The translations under genes and the position numbers were made by a program. A stretch of 64,000 nucleotides of DNA from assembly GCA_003168375.1 (NCBI GenBank), contig PMSI01000001.1, forward strand, positions 1,550,001 to 1,614,000, read 5' to 3'. Shown one piece after another: positions 16,375 to 27,158 of the stretch. Source of the stretch: Vulcanimicrobiota bacterium. Lineage in GTDB: Bacteria > Vulcanimicrobiota > Vulcanimicrobiia > Vulcanimicrobiales > Vulcanimicrobiaceae. The first letter of the stretch is position 1, and each line of letters opens with the position of its first letter. The notes beneath the pieces were generated by a model. The model searched no databases. It was given only the letters and a program-made list of their open reading frames with translations, and was not told the origin of the DNA.

Positions 16375-16737
16375 TCAGCCTTCGAGGACGACGACCGCGG
16401 CGGCGGTCGTCGCAGTGTGTGTGATCGTCAGGTGGATCGCGCGAATTCCGCGCCGCTCCAGGAGCGCCTCGTAGCCCCGGTAGAGCCGAATCACCGGCTT
16501 CCCGCTGCGTTCGTGCGAGACGCCGACCGCGTTCCACGGAATGGCGTGGCCGAACGCCTTGCGCGTCGCCTCCTTCGCCGCGAAGAATCCGGCGAGCCGT
16601 TCCGGCCAGTGGCGCTTGCGCATCGCGTACGCCATCTCTTCCTCGGTGTAGACCTTGCGGGCGAAGCGCGCGCGCTCCGTCTCGTCGAAGCGATAGCGCT
16701 CCACCTCCGCGAGGTCGATTCCGATCCCGACGATCAT
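16375..16737 (-). CDS. acpS: Holo-[acyl-carrier-protein] synthase
   Basis: 120 residues. GIGIDLAEVER with Mg ligand D8 and FFAAKEATRKAFG with the second acidic ligand are the AcpS signatures; THTATTAAAVVVLE closes the fold. It transfers 4'-phosphopantetheine from CoA to acyl carrier protein. It is first in an operon with nnr and divergent from the archaemetzincin gene 68 bases away. Confidence 0.96.
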   Translation of the reverse strand: MIVGIGIDLAEVERYRFDETERARFARKVYTEEEMAYAMRKRHWPERLAGFFAAKEATRKAFGHAIPWNAVGVSHERSGKPVIRLYRGYEALLERRGIRAIHLTITHTATTAAAVVVLEG

Positions 16738-16805
16738 CCATTGCCCTTTCGACCAACCTCAGCCCAGGACCGCCGCGTGCGGATACCGAAACGAGCACTC
16801 CGGCC

Positions 16806-17342
16806 GTGCGCGAGATCAGCATCGTTCCGATCAATGCGATTGACGCCGGATTGCTCACTCGGCTGGCCTTGTGCCTCGAGGAGCGATTCCTGGCGACGGC
16901 CGTCGTCCGCGCGCCGCTCGCGGTGCCGAGGAACGCGCTCAACAACGCGCGCGGCCAGCTGTTCTTCGGGTCGCTGGTCGGGCGCCTGGCCGCGGCCTAC
17001 GAGGCGCGCGAGGATCTGGTCCTCGGGGTCACCGACTTCGACCTCTACAAAACCTCGCACCAGTTCGTCTTCGGGTCGTCCAGCGAGACGCAGCGCTGCG
17101 CGGTCGTGTCGCTGCACCGTTTGCGCTCGGAGTTCTACGGCGATCCCGCCGACGAGAACGCGCTGTTCCAGCGGCTCTTGAAGGAAAGCGTCCACGAGAT
17201 CGGCCACGCGCTCGCCCTCAAGCACTGCTACAACGCCCGCTGCGCGATGTACTATTCGAACTCGGTCTTCGACACGGACAACAAGTACTCGCATTTCTGC
17301 GAGACCTGCGAGCGGCGCAGCCGCGCGAACCGCTCCGCCTAA
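16806..17342 (+). CDS. amzA: Archaemetzincin-type zinc metallopeptidase
   Basis: 178 residues with the archaemetzincin motif: H130, E131, H134 and H140 of HEIGHALALKHC, then C141, C146, the Met turn at 148 and C165/C168 (CETC), forming the catalytic zinc site and a second structural zinc site. The usual Gly in HExxHxxG is Ala here. The family is mainly archaeal with scattered bacterial members, and substrates are unknown. GTG start. No signal peptide, so cytoplasmic. It stands alone between acpS and the chemoreceptor gene. Confidence 0.9.
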   Translation: MREISIVPINAIDAGLLTRLALCLEERFLATAVVRAPLAVPRNALNNARGQLFFGSLVGRLAAAYEAREDLVLGVTDFDLYKTSHQFVFGSSSETQRCAVVSLHRLRSEFYGDPADENALFQRLLKESVHEIGHALALKHCYNARCAMYYSNSVFDTDNKYSHFCETCERRSRANRSA

Positions 17343-17430
17343 ACGGCCATCCTTCGCCCAGAGTAGGGCAAGCGGACCGGCGGGACTCAAACCATCCGGG
17401 TGATCGTCCGATGTTCGTTTAGAACGGATC

Positions 17431-19038
17431 GTGCGGTCGCGCACGAGTTCCGTCGCTGCCGTCATGCCGGGGGACTCGTTGGGACTCACTCTGGAGCGTC
17501 TCGCCGCCCGCCGTCGCCCGAACCCGGCGCCGCGGTTCGTCGTGGCTGCGCTCGGGCTCGCGCTCGCGGCGGCGGTTACCGTCATGCTCGCGCGCGCCGC
17601 GAACGGCTCGCCGGCGGCGATCGGCTCGTGCGTCGCCCTGTTCCTGTTGGGGGCGCTGCTGATGTGGCTGCTCAACGTCCCGCGCCCCGCCGCCGGGGAG
17701 GCGGCCGACGGACCGGCGGCGACCCGCGGCACGGACCGTTTCGCGCTCCCTGCCGGGTCGGCGCTCGGCCGCAGCCTGTCGGCGCTGACGACTGGGGTCC
17801 GCGACGTCGCGAGCGGTGACCTCACCAAGAATCTCGCGGTCGCCGACGGCCCGCTCGCCGATCTGGCGATCGGCCTCAACAAGCTGATCTTCGGGATGCG
17901 TGACTTTCTCGGCACGATGCACGAGGAAGCGCAGCGCCTGGGATCGGCCGGCGGCGAGCTGCAAGCGACCGCCGCGTCCTCGCTGGCGGTGATCGAGGGC
18001 GGCGCGATCGCGCAGAAACAGCTCGAAGACGGGATCGTCGAGCAGTCGCAGATCGTCGAAGGGGCGCTGCGCAAAGTGCGCGCGATGACCGATGCGATCA
18101 GCGAGCTGGCCGGCTCGGCCGAACAGCAGACGCGCTCGCTCGACGAGACCGCGCTCAACGTCTCGTCGATGTCCGCCTCGATCGAAGAGGTTTCGGCGCA
18201 GGTCGACTCGTTGCTGACGATCTCGTCGGAGACGACGCTGACCGCCGACCGCGGCGGGACCGCGATCCACACGATCGTCGACGCGATGTCGACGATCCGC
18301 ACGACGATCTCCGACCTCGGCGACGACATCCGGCGGCTCGGAGAGAACTCGGATCAGATCGGCGACATCGTCAAGGTCATCGACCGGATCGCCGAGCAGA
18401 CGAACCTGCTGGCGCTCAACGCGGCGATCGAGGCTGCGCGCGCCGGCGAGCACGGCCGCGGCTTCGCCGTCGTCGCGAGCGAGATCCGCAAGCTCGCCGA
18501 CGGCAGCGTGCGGGCGACCAAGGAGATCGCCGGCCACATCGGGTCGACCCAGTCGGTGGTCGCGCAGGTCACCGACGCGATGACCCGGCTGACCGAACGC
18601 ATCGAAGAGAGCGTCGCGTCGACCGACAACGCGTCCGGGGCGCTGCGCGCGATCGTCTCGACCGTCATGGACGCGAACCGGCAGATCACGCAGATCACCT
18701 CGGTGACGCGTTCGATGTCCGAGAACACGTTTCGCGTGATCCGCTCGATCGAGGAGATCACGAGCTCGGTCGGCGCAACCCTCGCCGCGACGAAGCAGAT
18801 GGCCTCCCACTCGGGTGAGGTTTCGCACGCGTTCGACGCGATCACCCAGGTCAGCTCGCAGAACGCCTCGTCGGTTGAGGTGCTCACCTACGTCAACGCC
18901 GAGGTCGCCTCGGCGGCTGCGCGCATGCTGGACTCCGTCGAAGAGATGGGCCGGCGCACGGCCGCGATCGACGGTCAGCTCGGCCGCTACACGATCACGG
19001 ATGTCGAACCCAAAGTCACGGAGGAAACCGCGGTATGA
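17431..19038 (+). CDS. Methyl-accepting chemotaxis protein without sensor domain
   Basis: 535 residues. Two membrane helices close together (about 36-56 and 63-85) leave no room for a periplasmic sensor. A short HAMP-like linker and a long coiled coil follow, with the MCP hairpin tip [34 protein letters not shown]. It should signal to CheA/CheW, none of which is in the window. GTG 17431 or ATG 17464 are possible starts. It overlaps the next gene by ATGA, and that gene carries the missing sensor. Confidence 0.88.
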   Translation: MRSRTSSVAAVMPGDSLGLTLERLAARRRPNPAPRFVVAALGLALAAAVTVMLARAANGSPAAIGSCVALFLLGALLMWLLNVPRPAAGEAADGPAATRGTDRFALPAGSALGRSLSALTTGVRDVASGDLTKNLAVADGPLADLAIGLNKLIFGMRDFLGTMHEEAQRLGSAGGELQATAASSLAVIEGGAIAQKQLEDGIVEQSQIVEGALRKVRAMTDAISELAGSAEQQTRSLDETALNVSSMSASIEEVSAQVDSLLTISSETTLTADRGGTAIHTIVDAMSTIRTTISDLGDDIRRLGENSDQIGDIVKVIDRIAEQTNLLALNAAIEAARAGEHGRGFAVVASEIRKLADGSVRATKEIAGHIGSTQSVVAQVTDAMTRLTERIEESVASTDNASGALRAIVSTVMDANRQITQITSVTRSMSENTFRVIRSIEEITSSVGATLAATKQMASHSGEVSHAFDAITQVSSQNASSVEVLTYVNAEVASAAARMLDSVEEMGRRTAAIDGQLGRYTITDVEPKVTEETAV

Positions 19039-20396
19039 AACTCGGGCTGCGAGCCAAGCTCGTCGGGACGCTCGTCGGAGCGATCGTGATCTCGTCGGCG
19101 ATCAGCGCGATCGCCGCACGCAACACGATGGCGACCGACCTCAACAAGCTCGCCATGCAGCAGGTCGGGAGCGGGTCGACCGGCTTCGCCGGATACTGGG
19201 ACGGCAAACGCGACCTGGTCAAGCTGATGGTCGGGCAGGCCGCGATCAACGACGCGATCCGGCGCGGCACCGCGGCGCATGCGAAGAACCTCGAAGGGAC
19301 GCTGACGGGGATCGCGCATCAGGGCGGGCTCTCGTTCCTCACCGTGGTCGATGCCCGCGGCATCGTCGTCGCTCGCGCGACGGGCGGCCGGCCGGGCGTG
19401 AAGCTCACGTCGCCGTTCGTGCGGCGCGCGCTCTCCGGCGAGACGGTCAGCACCGCCGCGACGATCCCGCACGACGAGCTCGAACCCGAGCTGCTCGAGC
19501 CGCAGATCGAGTCGACGACACCCGGCCGCGAAGGCCTCGTCGAAGGGCTGGGCATCGTCTCGGCGGTTCCGATCTCCGACACCAACGAACGGACGATCGG
19601 CGCGGTCTACGGCGGGATCGTCATCGACCACTACTACGACGTGGTCGATCAAGCGGCGCACTCGCTCGGCGGCAAAGCGGCGGTGATCTTCCAGAACGAG
19701 CTGATCTCAAGCTCGATCACGCGCCCGGACGGGACGCGTCTCGTCGACGACGCAGCCTCCGAGCGCGTGCGCGATCTGAAGCAGCCGTACTACGGCGTCG
19801 ATCGCGAAGGCGGCGTCGAGTATCTCGTGCGCGTCGAACCGATCCTCGACGACCAGATGCAGGTCATCGCGTCGCGCTGGTTCGGCGTCCCGCTCGCCAC
19901 CTTCACTGATATCCAGGGTCACACGCTGATCTCGCTCCTGTCCTGGGGACTGGTCGGGATCCTCCTCGGTTTGGCGATCGCGATGCCGGTCGTGAACCGC
20001 ATCGGCCGCGGGCTGGTCGCGCGCAGCCGTCAGGTCCGCGAGTCGGCGAAGGAGCTCTCGGTCGTCATCGTCGGCAGCGAGGTGTCGGGCGATCACGTTG
20101 CGCAGACGCGCGAGGCGATCGAGCGGCAGGGCGATCTGCTGATGCAGGCCGCGACCGAAACGGTTGAACCCTCACACCCTTCGACAAGCTCAGGACAGGC
20201 TGTCGCCACCGCGCGCGGCGTCTCGGAGAAGCTCCTCGCCGCGTCGGCGCTCAACGCCGAAATCCTCGGCGACATCGTCGTGATCGATACGCTCGCTGCG
20301 GAGATGGCGGCGCGCACGCAGCAGGCTGTCGCGCGCGTCGCCGAGCTGAACGAGGTCGCCGCGGGGCTCGACGAACTGGTGAACGGCTCGAAGTGA
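19035..20396 (+). CDS. Membrane sensor with Cache-like extracellular domain
   Basis: 453 residues: membrane helix (about 8-28), a large extracellular Cache-like domain ([43 protein letters not shown]), a second helix (about 300-320) and a cytoplasmic coiled coil. There is no MCP signalling tip, kinase or GGDEF domain. It is translationally coupled to the upstream MCP, which lacks a sensor, so the two probably form a split chemoreceptor. A 17-bp dispersed repeat is inserted in frame in the cytoplasmic part, encoding HPSTSSGQA. Confidence 0.75.
   Translation: MKLGLRAKLVGTLVGAIVISSAISAIAARNTMATDLNKLAMQQVGSGSTGFAGYWDGKRDLVKLMVGQAAINDAIRRGTAAHAKNLEGTLTGIAHQGGLSFLTVVDARGIVVARATGGRPGVKLTSPFVRRALSGETVSTAATIPHDELEPELLEPQIESTTPGREGLVEGLGIVSAVPISDTNERTIGAVYGGIVIDHYYDVVDQAAHSLGGKAAVIFQNELISSSITRPDGTRLVDDAASERVRDLKQPYYGVDREGGVEYLVRVEPILDDQMQVIASRWFGVPLATFTDIQGHTLISLLSWGLVGILLGLAIAMPVVNRIGRGLVARSRQVRESAKELSVVIVGSEVSGDHVAQTREAIERQGDLLMQAATETVEPSHPSTSSGQAVATARGVSEKLLAASALNAEILGDIVVIDTLAAEMAARTQQAVARVAELNEVAAGLDELVNGSK
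20178..20194. repeat. Dispersed 17-bp repeat, copy 2 (inside a CDS)
   Basis: CCTTCGACAAGCTCAGG, the exact reverse complement of copy 1 at 14225-14241. It lies in frame inside the sensor gene and adds a PSTSSGQ-type segment to a coiled-coil region without breaking the frame. Confidence 0.8.
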
Positions 20397-20402
20397 GACG
20401 CG

Positions 20403-20618
20403 ATGGCTGACATCGTCCTGTTCTTCTCGTCGAACGCCGACACCATGATCGCGACCAAAGCGCTCAAGGACGGCGGCGTGACCGCGAAGATGATCCCGAA
20501 GCCGGCGCACGTCACCGCCACGGCGAACCTCGCCCTGAGCCTCGACGGTGCCGCCGAGTCGATGGCGATCGCCGTACTCGGCAAAGCGAACGTCGCGTTG
20601 GGCGGCGTCTACAAGTAG
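20403..20618 (+). CDS. DUF3343-like small protein
   Basis: 71 residues, MADIVLFFSSNADTMIATKALKDGGVTAKMIP. The pattern of a short strand, ALKALKDGG helix and MIPKPAHV turn resembles DUF3343, sometimes called a putative Se/S-carrier-like protein. The Cys expected of a carrier is absent. It follows the sensor gene after six bases and may share its transcript. Confidence 0.5.
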   Translation: MADIVLFFSSNADTMIATKALKDGGVTAKMIPKPAHVTATANLALSLDGAAESMAIAVLGKANVALGGVYK

Positions 20619-20689
20619 GGCGGTCGCGGCATCCCGCCGCCAGAGATAATCGTGCATGTGCTGCCCGCGGTGCCCGGAGGGCGGCGAGT

Positions 20690-23287
<2,598 letters not shown>

Positions 23288-23293
23288 GGTGCC

Positions 23294-23365
23294 GGGCCCG
23301 TAGCTCAGCGGTAGAGCAGCCGGCTCATAACTGGTAGCGCGCTGGTTCGAATCCAGCCGGGCCCA
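23294..23365 (+). tRNA. tRNA with CAU anticodon (Met or lysidine-Ile)
   Basis: The acceptor GGGCCCG pairs with CGGGCCC at 23358-23364. D arm GCTC/GAGC, anticodon loop CTCATAA (CAU) and T arm GCTGG-TTCGAAT-CCAGC all fold. CCA is not encoded. Elongator Met, initiator Met and Ile2 cannot be told apart firmly by eye; the GU pairs in the anticodon stem argue against an initiator. A regulator gene begins 20 bases downstream. Confidence 0.93.
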
Positions 23366-23384
23366 CAACTCTCCGGCCGACAGT

Positions 23385-25970
23385 GTGATCGTTTCGCGAA
23401 CCTCTCTCTTTCCGCGTGACCGCATCTTCGCGCGCCTCGACGCGGTTCGCGCCGCGCCGGTTGCACTCGTCTCGGCGTCCGCCGCGAGCGGGAAGAGCAC
23501 CGTTCTGCGCGAGTACGTCGCGCATGCGCCGTTCGAGCACGTGCGCTTCGACGGCGCCCCCGAGCACGCGCTCCCCGAGGAGTTCCTGCGCGGGTTCGCC
23601 GCCGCGTTCGCGACCGTGCTCCCCCCGATGGCGTCCTCGATCGGCGCCGCCGCGGCGCGGTTCGCGAAGGGCGACGACGACGACGAAGTGCTGGCCTGGG
23701 CGTCCGAGCACCTCAGCGCGCTCCACGCAACGGTCGTCCTCGACAACCTGCACCACGCGCTGGCGCACGAGCGCATCGCGCGCTTCGTGCACCGTCTCGT
23801 CGACGCGACGCAGCCGCGGGTACGTTGGATCCTGCTGACGCGCAGCGCCGATCAGCTCCCGGTCGCGCGCTGGATGGCGACCGGCGTGATGGAGCTGCCG
23901 CTCGACGAGGGCGACCTCGCCGTCACGCTCGACGAGTTCCGCGTCGCCGCCGAACGCTGCGGCGTGCCGCTCGACGCCGCGGCGCTCGCGCGGATCCACG
24001 ACCGGATGCAGGGCTGGCCGCTCGGGCTCGCCGTCGCGCTCGGCGCGGGCGGCAGCGCGCTCGATCCCGATCTGAAAGGGCGCGACGCGCTCTACGACGC
24101 GGTCGTCGACGCCGCGCTGGGCCCGCGCACGGCGGCCGCGCAGGACGAGCTCTACGTCGCGGCGCTCGCGGCGCGCTTCGACCGGGGGCTGCTCGTTCGG
24201 CTCGGCCTCGAGGAGCGGGTTTGCGACGAGCTCGAAGCCGCAGCCCTCGTCTACGAGCTCGAGCCCGGCGTTTTCGCGTTCCACGAACCGTACCGCGACC
24301 GGCTCGTCGGGCGCATCGATGGGCTCGACGAGCCGCGGCGGCGCCGGCTGGTGCGGGTTGCCGCGAGCGCGCTGCTCGGCGCGGGACGGTGGAGCGAAGC
24401 GATCGCGCTGCTGCTGCACGAGGGCGACGTCATCACGATCGCGGACGTGGTCGAGGAGCGCGGCTTCGCGGCGTTCGACCGCGGCGAAGCGACGCTGCTG
24501 CGCGATGCGCTCGCCGCGTTGCCCGACGACGTCGTGTCGAAGCGCCCGCGTGCGCTTGCGATGAAGGCCGCGCTGGCAGCGCTCGACGACAACTTCGATC
24601 TTTCGGAAGCGTGGTTCCGCATGGCGATCGCGGCCGCCGAAGGCGATGCGCGTCGCGAGATCGTGGTTCGCTACGGGCTCGATCTCGTTCGGCGCGGTCG
24701 CGAAGACGCCGTCGCGCTGCTCGAAGCCGAGACGTCGCGTTCGAGCGAGGAATCAGAGTGGGATGCGGTGCTTTGGGGTCTGCTCGGCACCGCGTTCGTC
24801 GGCGTGCACCGGATGGACGACGCGCGCCGGGCGGCGCGCGTCGCGCTGGGCCGCATCGGCGACGTCACCGACGCGACGCGGCGCTCGCGGGTGCTGCACC
24901 AGGCCGCCTACGTCGCGCTGAACGACCACGATCACGTCTCGGCGAAAGATCTGGCGGAGCGCGCCGTCGCCGAGGCCGAGGCCGCGTTCGCGTACGACAT
25001 CGCGGCGCGTGCGCTCAGCGTGCTGTACGTGCTCGCGATCGACGTCGACGACGACGCGGCGGCGAGCAGAAAGCACCTCCAGCGGCTCGACGAGACCGCG
25101 CGCAAAGCCGGCAACGGGCAGCTCCGCATGTACTCGATCCTCAACGCGTACGAGCTCGAGATGCTCGCCGGCAACACCGCCGCGATCGAGCGGCTCGACG
25201 CGGAGCTGCGCGAGCTGCAGGTCTTTCTGACGCCGCTGGCCAGCGAGACGATCCTGCCCGCGCAGGCGCTCCGCGCGAGCTGGGACGCCCGCTTCGAGCA
25301 CGCCTACCAACTGCTGGCGCCGAGCGCCGAGAAGCAGTTCGACGACGACCGCCGCGCGCAGCGCTGGGCCGAGGCCGCCGTCTACGCGGCGGCGGCCGGG
25401 ATGCGCGGCGAGAGCGTCGCGGCGATGAAAGCCAGCCGCGAGGCGCTGCGCAAGGTCGACCCCGGCGATCGCTGGGCGTTGCGGACCAGCGCCTACCTCG
25501 CGATCGGCGAGATCCTGCTCGCGCACGACGGCCGCGCCCGCAGCGCGGTCGCCGACCTGCGGCGATCGGCCCGGCGCGCCGGCCCCCGCTTCGCGGCGAT
25601 GGTCGACGCGATTCGCGGGCTGCACGCGCGATGGCTGACCGGTTGGCATGCCGATCCGCCGCTCGGCGACGCGATCGAGCGACTCGAAGCCGTCGACCTC
25701 GGCGGGTTCGCCCGGTTCTTGGGCGCCCTGCCGCTGCCGACGACCGACCGCGCCCGGGTCGGTCTGCTCTCCGAGATCGAGAAAGACGTCCTGCGCCTGG
25801 TCGCGGCCGGCGCGACCAGCAAGGAGATCGGGGCCGAGCTCGACCGCAGCCCGCAGACCGTCGACGTCCACCTGCGGACGATCTGCCGGAAGCTCAACTG
25901 CAGCGGCCGGCGGCAGGCGGTGGCGTTCGCAATTCGCGAGGGGCTGATCAAGGAGCGCCGCTCTCCGTAA
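23385..25970 (+). CDS. STAND/TPR-type LuxR regulator, cassette 1
   Basis: 861 residues resembling MalT-type regulators. N-terminal P-loop SASAASGKST (30-39, first Gly of Walker A absent), Walker B VVLDNLH (about 117), a long helical TPR region and a C-terminal LuxR helix-turn-helix (LRLVAAGATSKEIGAELDRSPQTVDVHLRTICRKL, about 800-840; written here as landmarks). It should sense a ligand and activate transcription. A paralogue at 59220-60917 lacks the P-loop half. The GTG start is 20 bases from the tRNA end. HD-GYP and sedolisin genes follow, as in the second cassette. Confidence 0.88.
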   Translation: MIVSRTSLFPRDRIFARLDAVRAAPVALVSASAASGKSTVLREYVAHAPFEHVRFDGAPEHALPEEFLRGFAAAFATVLPPMASSIGAAAARFAKGDDDDEVLAWASEHLSALHATVVLDNLHHALAHERIARFVHRLVDATQPRVRWILLTRSADQLPVARWMATGVMELPLDEGDLAVTLDEFRVAAERCGVPLDAAALARIHDRMQGWPLGLAVALGAGGSALDPDLKGRDALYDAVVDAALGPRTAAAQDELYVAALAARFDRGLLVRLGLEERVCDELEAAALVYELEPGVFAFHEPYRDRLVGRIDGLDEPRRRRLVRVAASALLGAGRWSEAIALLLHEGDVITIADVVEERGFAAFDRGEATLLRDALAALPDDVVSKRPRALAMKAALAALDDNFDLSEAWFRMAIAAAEGDARREIVVRYGLDLVRRGREDAVALLEAETSRSSEESEWDAVLWGLLGTAFVGVHRMDDARRAARVALGRIGDVTDATRRSRVLHQAAYVALNDHDHVSAKDLAERAVAEAEAAFAYDIAARALSVLYVLAIDVDDDAAASRKHLQRLDETARKAGNGQLRMYSILNAYELEMLAGNTAAIERLDAELRELQVFLTPLASETILPAQALRASWDARFEHAYQLLAPSAEKQFDDDRRAQRWAEAAVYAAAAGMRGESVAAMKASREALRKVDPGDRWALRTSAYLAIGEILLAHDGRARSAVADLRRSARRAGPRFAAMVDAIRGLHARWLTGWHADPPLGDAIERLEAVDLGGFARFLGALPLPTTDRARVGLLSEIEKDVLRLVAAGATSKEIGAELDRSPQTVDVHLRTICRKLNCSGRRQAVAFAIREGLIKERRSP

Positions 25971-26037
25971 AGACTCGGCACGTGACGAGGCGGAAGTGGG
26001 GCGATTCGCGAGAAGAAGGGTACTCCTCTTTTACTCT

Positions 26038-26081
26038 CTACCAAGAGTTGGGTAGTGATGAGGGCCCGCACGCGGGGTAGT
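26038..26081 (+). promoter_or_regulatory. Candidate LuxR-type operator upstream of HD-GYP gene 1
   Basis: Inverted repeat CTACC-N8-GGTAG at 26038-26055 followed by TG, with an extra GGGTAGT half-site at 26075-26081. The same CTACC-N8-GGTAGTG arrangement occurs upstream of the paralogous HD-GYP gene at 59254-59271, 78 bases from its start against 88 here. Conservation of both arms with different spacer bases argues for a protein-binding site. Confidence 0.6.
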
Positions 26082-26096
26082 TTGAGCGTGGAGACA

Positions 26097-26122
26097 GTCC
26101 GTCTGCCCTTCAGCCGACGGAC
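26097..26122 (+). promoter_or_regulatory. Leader hairpin before HD-GYP gene 1
   Basis: Perfect 7-bp inverted repeat GTCCGTC/GACGGAC around a 12-base loop. No T tract follows, so it is not a typical terminator. It could protect or control the mRNA; a GGAGG follows at 26129-26133 before the TTG start. Confidence 0.4.
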
Positions 26123-26143
26123 CAGCATGGAGGCACTTCCCCC

Positions 26144-27112
26144 TTGTATCAGACCCGATCGGTCCGCCGCGGAGACCCGCGACTCTCGGCCGCGCTGAAG
26201 GAGCGCGAGCGAGAGATCGCGTCCGAGGCGTTGGCCCGCGTCAGCGCCCAGACCCGCACCGTCGCCGCCGAGCTCCTCGCGGTGCGGTTCGTCGAGCGTT
26301 TCGCCGCATCGGTCGAAGTCGCCGACTGGACGATCCTGCTGCGCTGGGTCGACGGCGCGTGCCGGCGCTACGCCGGCGTGCTGGCCGTCGCCCCGCTGCT
26401 GATCGCCGTCGCCGAAACGGTCCGGATCACGGTTGCCTCGGCCGCGGGCCTGCCGTGCGACATCCGCGAGATCGATCTCGTCCATGCCGAGATCGAACGC
26501 CTCGCCTCGATCCCCCGGCTGGTTCGCGAACCGGCGCTGCACGAAGCGATCGACGAGATCGACGTCGCGCTCGACGACCTGATCGCCCGGCTCGACGACA
26601 GCGACCCGCTGACCGCCGAGCACTCACGCGCGGTGTCGTCCTGGTGCGCGCGCCTCGGCCGCCGCCTCGCACTGGCAAAGCACGACATCGTCGGGGTTTC
26701 GCGCTGCGGGCTGATTCACGACGTCGGCAAGATCACGACGCCGCTCGAGATCCTCAACGCGCCGCGCCGCCTCAGCGACGAAGAGATGGTGGTGATGCGG
26801 CGCCATGCGGAAGACGGCGCGAAGCTGATCGCTGCGATGCCGCTCGTGAACCACATGACGCCGGCGGTGCGCAACCACCACGAACGTTTCGACGGACGCG
26901 GATATCCCGACGGCTTGGCGGGCGGCTCGATTCCGAGCTTCGCGCGCATCGTCTCCGTCGCGGACGCGTTCAACGCGATGATCGGCCGCCGCCCCTACCG
27001 GCCGCCGTTCGCGCCGTCGGTCGCGCTGGAGCGGCTCGTCGAGAACCGCGGCACCCAATTCGATCCAATCGTCGTCGACGCGATGGTCGACGTCGTCACC
27101 AATCGCGGATAA
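26144..27112 (+). CDS. HD-GYP domain protein (c-di-GMP phosphodiesterase-like), cassette 1
   Basis: 322 residues. A helical N-terminal region without recognised sensor precedes the HD-GYP domain: H160, H192-D193, K196, H221, H245-H246-E247 and the GYP signature in DGRGYPDGL (253-255). The full metal-ligand set suggests an active hydrolase of cyclic di-GMP or a related dinucleotide. No membrane segment. The TTG start is favoured because the paralogue also begins MYQT, there with GTG, and GGAGG precedes it. The sedolisin gene follows after 46 bases. Confidence 0.9.
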   Translation: MYQTRSVRRGDPRLSAALKEREREIASEALARVSAQTRTVAAELLAVRFVERFAASVEVADWTILLRWVDGACRRYAGVLAVAPLLIAVAETVRITVASAAGLPCDIREIDLVHAEIERLASIPRLVREPALHEAIDEIDVALDDLIARLDDSDPLTAEHSRAVSSWCARLGRRLALAKHDIVGVSRCGLIHDVGKITTPLEILNAPRRLSDEEMVVMRRHAEDGAKLIAAMPLVNHMTPAVRNHHERFDGRGYPDGLAGGSIPSFARIVSVADAFNAMIGRRPYRPPFAPSVALERLVENRGTQFDPIVVDAMVDVVTNRG

Positions 27113-27158
27113 CCTCGGATACCCCGGCAGAACGCCACCTCTCGAGCAAAGGAATGCA

